A DNA stretch of 22,704 bases from an uncultured Clostridia bacterium (GTDB lineage: Bacteria; Bacillota; Clostridia; Lachnospirales; Lachnospiraceae). How positions within the stretch are numbered: position 1 is the stretch's first letter; every line of letters begins with the position of its first letter. A model generated the notes under the pieces. That model did not search any database. It saw only the letters and a list, made by a program, of their open reading frames with translations, and was not told the origin of the DNA. Below are positions 15,376 to 22,704 of the stretch, in pieces. The stretch spans positions 1 through 22,704 of the forward strand of contig CAMHMG010000013.1 in NCBI GenBank assembly GCA_946186175.1. The letters are read 5' to 3'. The position numbers were made by a program, and so were the translations under genes.

Positions 15376-16320
15376 ATGCGTTTTGTTGCAGAACTTAGAG
15401 ATGGAGATATGGTATCATCAATCTATCTGTGCAAAAATAAAAGAACATTACAGACTAAGGCAGGTAAGAATTATTATTCTATGCAGCTTCATGATAAGAC
15501 CGGAGTCGTTGACGGTAAGGTATGGGATATCAATAACGGAATAGAACATTTTGATTCAATGGATTATATTCAGGTGGATGCCCAGGTTATAAGTTTTCAG
15601 GGTTCGCTCCAGCTTAACATCAGAAGGATAAGAAAAGCCAAAGAAGGCGAATATGATCCTAGAGATTATATGCCATATTCAAAGAAGAATATTGATGAAA
15701 TGTATAAAGAAATGACAGACATGATAGGGTCTGTTAAGGAACCGCATTTATCAAAACTTTTGCAGATGGTATTTATGGAGGATAAGGATTTCGTTAACAG
15801 ATTCAAGCTTCATTCAGCTGCAAAGACCATGCATCATAATTTTGCCGGAGGATTATTAGAACATAGTCTGTCAGTTGCAAAGATGTGTGATTTTTACGCT
15901 GCCAATTATCCATTCATTAACCGAGATCTTCTTATCAGTGCTGCGCTTTTGCATGATATAGGGAAGATGGATGAGATTTCGGCTTTTCCGGAAAATGACT
16001 ACACGGATGAGGGACAGCTCATTGGTCATATTGTAAAAGGTGTAATGATTGTTGAGGAAAAGATTAAGGAGATAGAAGGATTTCCACCAAAATTATCCAC
16101 TGAGTTAAAACACTGTATATTATCGCATCATGGAGAATTAGAGTTTGGCTCACCTAAAAAGCCGGCACTTATTGAAGCAGTGGCATTATCTTTTGCAGAT
16201 AATACGGATGCAAAACTTGAAGGATTTGTTGAATTGTTGGATGGAGCAGGCAAACAGAATACTGAATGGTTAGGATTTAATAAAATGTTTGATTCTAATG
16301 TCAGAGCAACTTCGAAATAA
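15376..16320 (+). CDS. yhaM: YhaM-family 3'-5' exoribonuclease (OB-fold plus HD domain)
   Basis: 314 aa, normal YhaM size. An N-terminal OB-fold nucleic-acid-binding domain (about 1-90; DKTGVVDGKVWDINNG and VDAQVISFQGSLQLNIRRI) is followed by an HD phosphohydrolase domain. Metal-binding residues are visible: HH at 153-154, EHS with H163, the HD pair at 193-194 (LLHDIGKMDEISAF) and HHGELEFGSP. YhaM proteins degrade single-stranded RNA (and DNA) from the 3' end in a metal-dependent way. It follows the histidine kinase by 13 bp with TAGGAGGA before its ATG, so it is in the same transcript; whether its product is functionally tied to the two-component system is unknown. Confidence 0.92.
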   Translation: MRFVAELRDGDMVSSIYLCKNKRTLQTKAGKNYYSMQLHDKTGVVDGKVWDINNGIEHFDSMDYIQVDAQVISFQGSLQLNIRRIRKAKEGEYDPRDYMPYSKKNIDEMYKEMTDMIGSVKEPHLSKLLQMVFMEDKDFVNRFKLHSAAKTMHHNFAGGLLEHSLSVAKMCDFYAANYPFINRDLLISAALLHDIGKMDEISAFPENDYTDEGQLIGHIVKGVMIVEEKIKEIEGFPPKLSTELKHCILSHHGELEFGSPKKPALIEAVALSFADNTDAKLEGFVELLDGAGKQNTEWLGFNKMFDSNVRATSK

Positions 16321-16331
16321 GTAAAAAGTAT

Positions 16332-16382
16332 TAGGTAATTGCGAAACTCATATAAAATTACATAGAGTTTCGCAATTACCTA
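16332..16382. repeat. Perfect 18-bp inverted repeat between yhaM and mfd
   Basis: Arms TAGGTAATTGCGAAACTC (16332-16349) and GAGTTTCGCAATTACCTA (16365-16382) with a 15-nt AT-rich loop. No T run follows on either strand, so it is not a canonical terminator, though it would form a strong hairpin in RNA. It shares its core with the copy at 13160-13203. Confidence 0.75.
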
Positions 16383-16413
16383 TATATAAAGTGTAAGAGT
16401 GAGGAATTATCAG

Positions 16414-19400
16414 ATGGATAGCTTATATAGTCCGTTTCGTGAATCTGAGTTATATAAACTGTATGAGGAAGCATCAAAGGAAGGTAAGTTCCCCTTAGAG
16501 GTGTCGGGAACCGATGGCTATGCAAGGTATTATGTCATGGATTGCATCTCAAAAGATCAGAAAAAGCTTATCGTTACCTACAGTGAAGACAGAGCTAAAG
16601 AGATATGTGAAGCATTTCATTTTTTTGATAGAAATACATTGTATTACCCTGCTAAGGATGCTCTTTTTTACAGTGCAGATATTCACGGACACGCAATATT
16701 AGCTGAGAGAATGGAAGTTATTAAGGCAATTATTGAGGATAAGCAGAGTACTATTGTCGTGTCCTTAGATGCATTACTTAATAAAGTAGTGCCTCTTCAA
16801 GAAGTTAAGAAAAATATTATAGAATTTCATGTCGGAGACAGTCTTAGTATTGATGATATTAAGAAGACTCTTGTATCTGTGGGATATGAGAGAGAAGACT
16901 GGGTTGATGGTGTGGGACAGTTTGCTATAAGGGGAGGTATCTTAGATATCTTCCCTATAAGTAGTGACTGTCCTTATCGTATTGAGTTTTGGGGAGAGGA
17001 TATTGACAGCATAAGAAGCTTTGATGTAGAGAGCCAGAGGAGCATAGAGAATGTTGATGAGTTATCGATATATCCTGCTTCAGAGATGATATTGGATGAG
17101 GCTAGAATAGAAAAGGGTATCAAGAAGATTGAAAAAGAGCATAAGAAATATGCAAAGAAGTTAAAGGAATCCTTTAAGACTGAGGAATATGCAAGGCTCA
17201 ATCGTGCAGTAGAGCAGCTTAAGGAAGAGCTGTCTTACTTTCACAGTGCGATGGGAATTGATGGCTACATTGGATCATTCTATGATGAACTTACAAGCTT
17301 CCTGTTATATATGCCCGAGGATACCATTATAATGGTAGATGATCCGGCTAAGGTAATAGCTCGCGGCGAGGTGTGTAGAGCTGAGTTTGAGGAAAGTATG
17401 TCCGGAAGGCTTGAGGGAGGTTATATACTGCCAAGCCAGACAGATGTATTGTTTGATTATTCTGAGATACTATTAAAGATTGGAAGACGAAAGACGGTAT
17501 GCTTTAGCATATTGGGTGAGAAGAACGACTATCTTATTTCGATGACACAATTCGATTTATTAAGCAAGTCTGTGCCATCTTATCATCATAGTATGGAGAT
17601 GCTTGTTAAGGATATTGAAGAGTGGAAAAAGAGAGATTGTTCAATTCTCCTGTTTTCTCCTTCTTCTACAAGGGGAAAAAGATTAGCTTCAGATCTTATG
17701 GATCAGAATATAACCTGTTTCTATTCGGAAGACAAGGGGCGTGTACTTGATAAAAGGGAATTGATGATAACCACAGGAAGATTAAAATCAGGCTTTTATA
17801 TTCCCGATCTTAAGTTTGTTGTAATAACAGAGGGCGATATATTCGGCCAGAGAAAGACAAGGCTTAGAATGAAAAGAAAGCCCTTATATACGGGTGAGAA
17901 GATCAAAAGCTTTGACGATCTTAATGTTGGAGATTATGTAGTTCATGAAAGGCATGGACTTGGCATTTACAAAGGTATTGAAAAGATTGAAGTAGATAAA
18001 GCAAGCAAAGATTATATCTGTATTGAATATAGCGGCGGTTCTAAGCTATACATTCTTGTGTCGCAGCTTGAAATGATTCAGAAGTATTCTTCAAAAGAGG
18101 GAAGGAAACCAAAGCTTAATAAGCTTGGAGGAACTGAGTGGGAGAAAACCAAGTCTAAGGTTAGAAGTAAGGTTAATTCTATAGCTAAGGAGCTTGTGGA
18201 ATTATATGCGATAAGACAATCCACGCAAGGATATGCTTTTTCCGAAGATACTTTGTGGCAGCGGGAATTTGAGGAGATGTTCCCCTATGAAGAGACAGAA
18301 GATCAGCTTCATGCAATAGAGGACACCAAAAAGGATATGGAGAGCACAAAGATAATGGATCGCTTAATCTGCGGAGATGTCGGGTATGGCAAAACGGAGA
18401 TAGCGATAAGGGCGGCATTTAAGGCTGTGCAGGATGGCAAACAGGTTGCATATCTTGTGCCTACAACAATACTGGCACAACAGCATTTCAATACTTTTTC
18501 TGAAAGAATGGCAGATTTTCCGATCAAGGTTGGTATGATGTCAAGATTCCTATCACAGAAGGAGCAGAAAAAGAACCTTGAAGATCTTAAAAAAGGTCAG
18601 CTCGATATAATTATAGGGACTCACAGACTGTTATCGAAGGATATGGATTACAGGAATCTTGGACTTTTGATAATTGATGAGGAACAGCGATTTGGAGTGA
18701 CTCATAAGGAAAAGATTAAACAGATGAAGAAAAATATAGATGTGCTCACCTTGACAGCTACGCCTATACCAAGAACTCTTCATATGAGTCTTATAGGTAT
18801 TCGAGATATGAGTCTGTTAGAAGAGCCTCCTGTGGATAGAAAGGCTATACAGACATATGTGCTTGAGTATAATCCGGAGCTTGTCAAGGAGGCAATTTCA
18901 AGGGAGTTAAAGAGGGGCGGGCAGGTCTATTATGTCTATAACCGTGTTAATACGATTGCGGATATAACAGCAGACCTAGTCAAAATGATGCCCGATGTCA
19001 GGATCGCATTTGCTCACGGTCAGATGAAGGAGAGAGAACTTGAGGATGTGATGTATGCATTTATCAACAAGGAGATAGATGTATTGGTCACAACCACAAT
19101 AATAGAAACGGGTCTGGATATTGCCAATGTTAATACAATGATCATACATGATGCAGATAATTTAGGTTTGTCTCAGTTATACCAGCTGCGAGGCCGTGTC
19201 GGCAGGTCTGACAGAACAGCTTATGCATTTCTAATGTATAAAAGAGATAAGATGTTGAAAGAAACTGCTGAGAAAAGGCTTAAGGCTATTCGTGAATTCA
19301 CCGATCTTGGCTCAGGATATAAGATATCCATGAGAGATCTCGAGATTCGCGGTGCCGGTAATATTTTGGGTATGGAGCAGTCAGGTCAGATGGAGGCTGT

Positions 19401-19932
19401 CGGATATGATCTGTATTGTAAAATGTTAAATGATGCTATTATGGAACAAAAGGGTGAGAATAAAGGGCGGGATTATGAAACCAGTATCGAGCTGCCAATA
19501 GATGCATATATCCCTTCGTCTTATGTGAAAAATGAAATGATAAAGCTTGAACTCTATAAGCGTATATCAGGAGTATGGAACAAAGATGATTATGAAGATA
19601 TGTTGGATGAGTTGATGGACCGTTTTGGTGAGCCGCCAAAGCCTGTTATGAATCTGTTGACTATTGCAATGATCAAGGCTAAGGCACATGAGGCATTTAT
19701 AACTTCCATTACCTACAAAAATGATCAGGTAAGGATTGAAATGGCTGATGATGTTAAGATTAAGGTGGAATTACTAGAGCCGCTTATAGTAAAATACATG
19801 AATAATATACGGATTGTTGCCGGTGAGAAATCAGGCTTTGTCGTAGATCTGCAAAAGAAGAGTATTGATAATTTCATTGATCAGTTAGAGGGTATAGTGG
19901 AAGATATAGATGGTCTTATTGACAGGAACTAG
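16414..19932 (+). CDS. mfd: Transcription-repair coupling factor Mfd
   Basis: 1172 aa, full length. Mfd removes RNA polymerase stalled at DNA damage and recruits UvrA. Domains: UvrB-like N-terminal region (about 1-350; GQFAIRGGILDIFPI near 168); CarD-like RNA-polymerase-interacting domain (about 495-570; LNVGDYVVHERHGLGIYKGI); helicase with Walker A GDVGYGKTE (about 654-662), IIDEEQRFGVTHKEK and LTLTATPIPRTLHMSL; translocation motif region with QLYQLRGRVGRSDRTAYAFL; and the TRCF C-terminal domain (LPIDAYIPSSYVKNEMIKLE). The frame is open from a GTG at 16399, but that codon is part of the GTGAGGA ribosome site, so the ATG at 16414 is preferred. It is preceded by the perfect hairpin at 16332-16382. 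Confidence 0.97.
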   Translation: MDSLYSPFRESELYKLYEEASKEGKFPLEVSGTDGYARYYVMDCISKDQKKLIVTYSEDRAKEICEAFHFFDRNTLYYPAKDALFYSADIHGHAILAERMEVIKAIIEDKQSTIVVSLDALLNKVVPLQEVKKNIIEFHVGDSLSIDDIKKTLVSVGYEREDWVDGVGQFAIRGGILDIFPISSDCPYRIEFWGEDIDSIRSFDVESQRSIENVDELSIYPASEMILDEARIEKGIKKIEKEHKKYAKKLKESFKTEEYARLNRAVEQLKEELSYFHSAMGIDGYIGSFYDELTSFLLYMPEDTIIMVDDPAKVIARGEVCRAEFEESMSGRLEGGYILPSQTDVLFDYSEILLKIGRRKTVCFSILGEKNDYLISMTQFDLLSKSVPSYHHSMEMLVKDIEEWKKRDCSILLFSPSSTRGKRLASDLMDQNITCFYSEDKGRVLDKRELMITTGRLKSGFYIPDLKFVVITEGDIFGQRKTRLRMKRKPLYTGEKIKSFDDLNVGDYVVHERHGLGIYKGIEKIEVDKASKDYICIEYSGGSKLYILVSQLEMIQKYSSKEGRKPKLNKLGGTEWEKTKSKVRSKVNSIAKELVELYAIRQSTQGYAFSEDTLWQREFEEMFPYEETEDQLHAIEDTKKDMESTKIMDRLICGDVGYGKTEIAIRAAFKAVQDGKQVAYLVPTTILAQQHFNTFSERMADFPIKVGMMSRFLSQKEQKKNLEDLKKGQLDIIIGTHRLLSKDMDYRNLGLLIIDEEQRFGVTHKEKIKQMKKNIDVLTLTATPIPRTLHMSLIGIRDMSLLEEPPVDRKAIQTYVLEYNPELVKEAISRELKRGGQVYYVYNRVNTIADITADLVKMMPDVRIAFAHGQMKERELEDVMYAFINKEIDVLVTTTIIETGLDIANVNTMIIHDADNLGLSQLYQLRGRVGRSDRTAYAFLMYKRDKMLKETAEKRLKAIREFTDLGSGYKISMRDLEIRGAGNILGMEQSGQMEAVGYDLYCKMLNDAIMEQKGENKGRDYETSIELPIDAYIPSSYVKNEMIKLELYKRISGVWNKDDYEDMLDELMDRFGEPPKPVMNLLTIAMIKAKAHEAFITSITYKNDQVRIEMADDVKIKVELLEPLIVKYMNNIRIVAGEKSGFVVDLQKKSIDNFIDQLEGIVEDIDGLIDRN

Positions 19933-20060
19933 ACAATGATAGTAATATAAAAATATTATTTTAGGGTCTGTTTATGGTTTCTATATGAAATACAATAATA
20001 ATATACACATTGAGGCTTTAATTTTTATATTATGGTGAATAAGGATAGGGAGGCTTAGAC

Positions 20061-21098
20061 GTGAAGAACCAATATAAAAAAATACTCTTATGTTTTATGA
20101 TTGGTGTGTTAAGTCTTTGTACTGCTTGCGGAAGCAGGAAGAATGACGAGGATCAGAAACGTGTGGTGTATCATTTTGGAGATAATGATATAACATATGG
20201 AGAATATTATATCTATGCAAGGACTGTATATGAAGATTACAGTAAAGCTTATGGTAATGGTGTATGGAATCTCGAGCTTAGTGTCGGGGATGAGATTAGA
20301 ACCGTCAGGGATATGACTATAGAGGATATAATAGAAGATATTAACAGAGTTAAGGTGCTGGTCTCACATGCTGAAGATTATGATATAGCATTAAGTGATA
20401 CGGAAAAAGAGGATATAGAGAATAAGGCTGAGGATTTCTATAAGGGTCTGACAGATAAAGATATAGAAGAAGCAGAAATATCTAAAGATATTGTTTTGAA
20501 TGTTATGACTGAGAATGTTATTGCGTCTAAGGTATATGCTCAGGTGCTATCTGACTATGATTTCGAGATATCGGATGAAGAGGCTAGAATGATAACATTT
20601 TATGATATGGTCTTTGAATGTTATGAGTTGGAAAAGGACGGTTCGGTCAAAGAATATACGCCTGAGAAAAAAGCGGTTCAATTGGAGAAAGCTAATGAAG
20701 CTCTTGCATCTCTTGCCGAGGAAGAAGGTACATCATTTAAAGACATTGCAGATAAATACCATCTTCAATATTCTTCTGAGTATACTATGTCGAAATCAGA
20801 ATTGATCGATGAGTATGGAGAAAGTGTTGCCAATAATATATTATCTCTTTCTGATGGAGAGGTTAGTGTGGTCGTTGAGACTCAATACGGTTATCATTTG
20901 TTCAAAATGATAAAGTCTAACAATGATGAGCTTACTAAGGACAATAAGAGGCAGATAATAATATCAAAACAGAAAGAGTATTTCAATGGCGTATATGAGG
21001 ATTGGGTAAAACATTATGATTCACATTTTAATATAGAAAAAAGTGTTGATTATGAACTTGCCGGACAATTTCCGTTTGAAAAAACAGATAAGCAGTAA
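20061..21098 (+). CDS. PpiC/PrsA-like peptidyl-prolyl isomerase lipoprotein
   Basis: 345 aa, GTG start 8 nt after GGGAGG. The N-terminal signal peptide (KKILLCFMIGVLSLCTACGS) ends in a lipobox-like LCTAC|G, predicting a membrane-anchored lipoprotein outside the cell; Cys at the -3 position is atypical. A helical chaperone-like region rich in Asp/Glu/Lys is followed by a parvulin-type domain (about 195-300), recognised by DIADKYHLQYSSEYTMSKSE, NNILSLSDGEVSVVVETQYG and YHLFKMI. PrsA-type foldases assist folding of exported proteins. A foldase of this kind after mfd is common in Clostridia. It could have its own promoter in the AT-rich 128-bp gap after mfd, but none is convincing. Confidence 0.88.
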   Translation: MKNQYKKILLCFMIGVLSLCTACGSRKNDEDQKRVVYHFGDNDITYGEYYIYARTVYEDYSKAYGNGVWNLELSVGDEIRTVRDMTIEDIIEDINRVKVLVSHAEDYDIALSDTEKEDIENKAEDFYKGLTDKDIEEAEISKDIVLNVMTENVIASKVYAQVLSDYDFEISDEEARMITFYDMVFECYELEKDGSVKEYTPEKKAVQLEKANEALASLAEEEGTSFKDIADKYHLQYSSEYTMSKSELIDEYGESVANNILSLSDGEVSVVVETQYGYHLFKMIKSNNDELTKDNKRQIIISKQKEYFNGVYEDWVKHYDSHFNIEKSVDYELAGQFPFEKTDKQ

Positions 21099-21139
21099 TA
21101 GAAAAAGTAGTTGTATATATGAAAGTAACACTCATTGTA

Positions 21140-21173
21140 AAAATGCCGGGAAGTGTAATATACGCTTCCCGGC
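21140..21173. terminator. Strong hairpin terminator, best oriented on the minus strand
   Basis: GCCGGGAAG (21145-21153) pairs with CTTCCCGGC (21165-21173), extended by a G-T pair and GTA/TAC around a 3-nt loop (13 pairs in all). Read on the minus strand it is followed by ATTTTTA, a proper U tract; on the plus strand the tail is only TATTCC. It probably ends both the foldase transcript and the transcript arriving from the DUF4190 gene. Confidence 0.75.
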
Positions 21174-21250
21174 TATTCCTATGCTATGCTCAACTATAAA
21201 TTCTTGAATATTATGATATGGGTGTTATGAGTATCTTTTGACACTTAATG

Positions 21251-21294
21251 ATATACGAGTTGCTACATTACTTCGTAATTCCCGCAATGTATAT
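21251..21294. repeat. Stepped hairpin next to the foldback element
   Basis: Three nested dyads separated by small internal loops: ATATAC (21251-21256) with GTATAT (21289-21294), TTGC (21260-21263) with GCAA (21284-21287), and ATTAC (21267-21271) with GTAAT (21275-21279). It abuts the larger element at 21298-21490. Confidence 0.5.
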
Positions 21295-21297
21295 CTT

Positions 21298-21490
21298 GTT
21301 ACTATTCACAGTACTCCTCACACAAGCCACGAACCATCTGCTTAAGCATATGTCGCAACTAAAGTTGCTTATGTTCGTGGCTGTGTGTGGAGTTCCTGTT
21401 TCACAGTTACGATATCCTTTACGATAAGCACGCGGTTGTGCAAGCACACCGCTGTACTTATTGTAAAGAATATCTACTGTGAATAGTAAC
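21298..21490. repeat. 193-bp foldback element with 16-bp perfect terminal inverted repeats and two internal hairpin arms
   Basis: Perfect terminal arms GTTACTATTCACAGTA (21298-21313) and its complement (21475-21490). Arm 1 is 21314-21392: CTCC and CACACA-like tracts plus GCCACGAAC (21326-21334) pair with GTTCGTGGC (21373-21381), about 20 pairs with one bulge and one mismatch, capped by GCAACT-aa-AGTTGC. Arm 2 is 21411-21474: 16 of 18 positions pair between GATATCCTTTACGATAAG and CTTATTGTAAAGAATATC, capped by GCGG/CCGC and GTGC/GCAC. An 18-nt joint (21393-21410) separates the arms. TATATC occurs on both sides (21290-21295, 21491-21496). It begins 7 bp after the stop of the minus-strand DUF4190 gene. 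No protein is encoded. It is either a MITE-like mobile repeat or a structured RNA. Confidence 0.8.
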
Positions 21491-21497
21491 TATATCG

Positions 21498-22148
21498 TTA
21501 CATATTCTGAGCCTGTTTCATCATATCCTGATACCAGTCTGTTCCTGCTGCTGCAAAGCTGAATATGAGACCGGCTGTTGCAATAACAAGACCTACTATA
21601 GACAGAACAAGACCAACTGTAGCCGGTGAGGGACGCTTGCCTTCTGCGTCTTTGGGCTGTACGCAATAGAAGATAATTCCAAGTATTCCAAAGATCATTC
21701 CAATGATTCCACAGCAGCATGTAAGAATGCTTATTATACCCATAACGAGAGAGGCAATTGCAAATCCTTTAGAAATTTCCTCCTGTCCACCACCGTATGG
21801 AGAGGTATAGCTTGTGTTGTAATTATTGCTGACTGTTGAACTTCCCTCAACAGCACCGCCAAAAACTTCCTGATGAGAGGTTGTAGAAGATGTTTGACTT
21901 GCTGAGGTATTTTCTGAAGAACCGCCTGACATTGTATTGTCAGGTTTAAGTGAAAATGCAGAGGTGGTCGAAGTTGTACCTGTTGTTGATGGTGTGGGTT
22001 CAACTGAGGTGCCTGTTGAAACAAAAGTTTCAGCAGAAGATGAAGTCTCGACAGTGGTATCTGTTGAACCGGTTTCCTGTGGCCTATCTGCTCCATATTC
22101 GCCTTCCTTAGGTGCATCATAGCTTAATGGGCTCTTATTTTCATCCAT
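21498..22148 (-). CDS. DUF4190-type membrane protein with Ser/Thr-rich N-terminus
   Basis: 216 aa. Residues 1-126 are disordered and rich in Ser, Thr and Gly. Two hydrophobic helices follow at about 128-163 (GFAIASLVMGIISILTCCCG) and 176-202 (ATVGLVLSIVGLVIATAGLI), joined by a short charged loop (QPKDAEGKRPSP), the pattern of DUF4190 proteins. A short C-terminal tail ends QAQNM. Three consecutive cysteines lie in the first helix. A ribosome site (AAAAAGGAGA) precedes the ATG. Function is unknown. It is divergent from the DUF2752 gene, with both promoters in a 97-bp gap, and its 3' end runs into the foldback element. Confidence 0.8.
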   Translation of the reverse strand: MDENKSPLSYDAPKEGEYGADRPQETGSTDTTVETSSSAETFVSTGTSVEPTPSTTGTTSTTSAFSLKPDNTMSGGSSENTSASQTSSTTSHQEVFGGAVEGSSTVSNNYNTSYTSPYGGGQEEISKGFAIASLVMGIISILTCCCGIIGMIFGILGIIFYCVQPKDAEGKRPSPATVGLVLSIVGLVIATAGLIFSFAAAGTDWYQDMMKQAQNM

Positions 22149-22177
22149 AATTGTTGTTTCTCCTTTTTAATTGGTAT

Positions 22178-22183
22178 ATTATA
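22178..22183 (-). promoter_or_regulatory. -10 box for the DUF4190 gene
   Basis: On the minus strand a perfect TATAAT lies 30 bp before the ATG at 22148; no good -35 element accompanies it. It lies only 7 bp from the opposing -10 box of the DUF2752 gene. Confidence 0.4.
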
Positions 22184-22187
22184 GTAT

Positions 22188-22196
22188 TGATATAAT
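22188..22196 (+). promoter_or_regulatory. Extended -10 promoter for the DUF2752 gene
   Basis: TGATATAAT (TGn plus perfect TATAAT), 49 bp before the ATG at 22246. The -35 region is weak, as usual for extended -10 promoters. Confidence 0.55.
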
Positions 22197-22245
22197 AACA
22201 TTAAATGTGACAAAATGCAAAAAGAACATGAGAGGTTTTTTAACC

Positions 22246-22668
22246 ATGGATAAAAAGATACTTTTTAGAGATTATATAATTGCTAATTTGGCTGGCGGGT
22301 TAGGCTCGCTGTCTATGTTCTTCATAATTATGATGCAGGAAACAGGAAAGCTTCCTAAGTTTCCCTGTACTTTTTTATATGCAACTCATATGTATTGCCC
22401 GGGTTGTGGAGGTACCAGGGCATTGATGGCTTTATTAAAGGGGCATATAATTACATCAGTCTGCTACAATCCAGCTGTATTATTTGGTGTCGGACTAATA
22501 CTCTATTATGAGATAACGGTTTTGATGACAATATTTACTAAGAAGGATAAAGTGTATTATACCAAAAGCATGCTGCCTGTAATTATATATGTAAGCATTG
22601 TTTTGATATTTGCCGTTATAAGGGATATTCTGCTTGCAGGTTTTGGAATAGATATGTTAAACTCATGA
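22246..22668 (+). CDS. DUF2752 membrane protein
   Basis: 140 aa. The family signature YCPGCGGTRA (residues 50-59, with Cys51 and Cys54) is intact, next to three predicted membrane helices (about 11-31, 75-98 and 110-133). DUF2752 proteins are small membrane proteins of unknown function; the CPxCGG pair suggests metal or redox chemistry, but this is not established. The ATG at 22246 follows AGAGG by 10 nt; the in-frame ATG at 22228 (MRGFLT) lacks a ribosome site, and the frame further up to 22171 overlaps the promoter. It is divergent from the DUF4190 gene. A purine-rich AAGGATGGA at the very end of the window may be the ribosome site of a following gene. Confidence 0.85.
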   Translation: MDKKILFRDYIIANLAGGLGSLSMFFIIMMQETGKLPKFPCTFLYATHMYCPGCGGTRALMALLKGHIITSVCYNPAVLFGVGLILYYEITVLMTIFTKKDKVYYTKSMLPVIIYVSIVLIFAVIRDILLAGFGIDMLNS

Positions 22669-22704
22669 AGCTATGGATGACTATTCGATATAAATAAGGA
22701 TGGA

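Noticed and set aside
19943..19962. Intrinsic terminator after mfd (TAATAT/ATATTA followed by TTTT)
   Set aside because: The stem is six A-T pairs only and would be unstable; not distinguishable from AT-rich background.
21238..21266. Plus-strand promoter (TTGACA at 21238) driving the foldback element as an ncRNA
   Set aside because: The -35 is perfect but the sequence at 16-18 bp spacing (TTGCTA/TGCTAC) is a poor -10 box.
21734..22120. 128-codon minus-strand frame inside the DUF4190 gene
   Set aside because: Alternate frame of the Ser/Thr-rich region; Gln/His/Leu/Pro-rich product typical of frame-shifted repeats.

Overview
The window is a low-GC Firmicutes chromosome segment, most likely Lachnospiraceae (Clostridia). 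This rests on gene content rather than any marker gene: a glgD-type ADP-glucose pyrophosphorylase subunit, spoVG-glmU-pth and mfd, a VanW-family wall protein, an ECF sigma factor paired with a membrane beta-propeller protein, DUF4190 and DUF2752 proteins, and strong AAAGGAGG-type ribosome sites. No rRNA, tRNA, CRISPR array, transposase or phage gene was seen.

Layout. 1-3167 (+): glgD, spoVG with a strong intrinsic terminator, an unusually short glmU (uridyltransferase domain only) behind a consensus promoter overlapped by palindromes, and pth. 3180-6037 (-): ECF sigma factor and its translationally coupled membrane beta-propeller protein, a probable sigma/anti-sigma pair behind a near-perfect promoter. 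6194-7198: an 82-codon probable gene remnant (+), a membrane-anchored unknown protein (-), and a 37-aa membrane peptide (+). 7270-8952 (+): VanW-family wall protein, whose last codons run into a palindrome-rich repeat (8930-9063). 9140-13086 (+): AIR-synthase-like protein, trmL and mutS2, closely spaced. 13232-16320 (+): response regulator, histidine kinase and YhaM-like exoribonuclease, bracketed by two copies of a hairpin repeat. 16414-21098 (+): mfd and a PpiC-type foldase lipoprotein. 21099-21497: a gene-free 399-bp stretch holding a terminator and a large foldback element. 21498-22668: divergent DUF4190 (-) and DUF2752 (+) membrane proteins.

How it fits together. The ends carry the widespread Firmicutes housekeeping neighbourhood (spoVG-glmU-pth ... 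mfd-foldase). Here pth and mfd are separated by about 13 kb of envelope, signalling and RNA/DNA maintenance genes. Several genes concern the cell surface: UDP-GlcNAc synthesis, VanW, the foldase, the two-component system and the sigma/beta-propeller pair.

The items most worth following up are the 16-bp-TIR, three-way-junction foldback element at 21298-21490, the domain-reduced GlmU, the sigma/beta-propeller pair, and the hairpin repeats around the two-component operon. I saw no clearly new defence or mobile system. All calls are from reading the sequence; no homology search or folding program was run.
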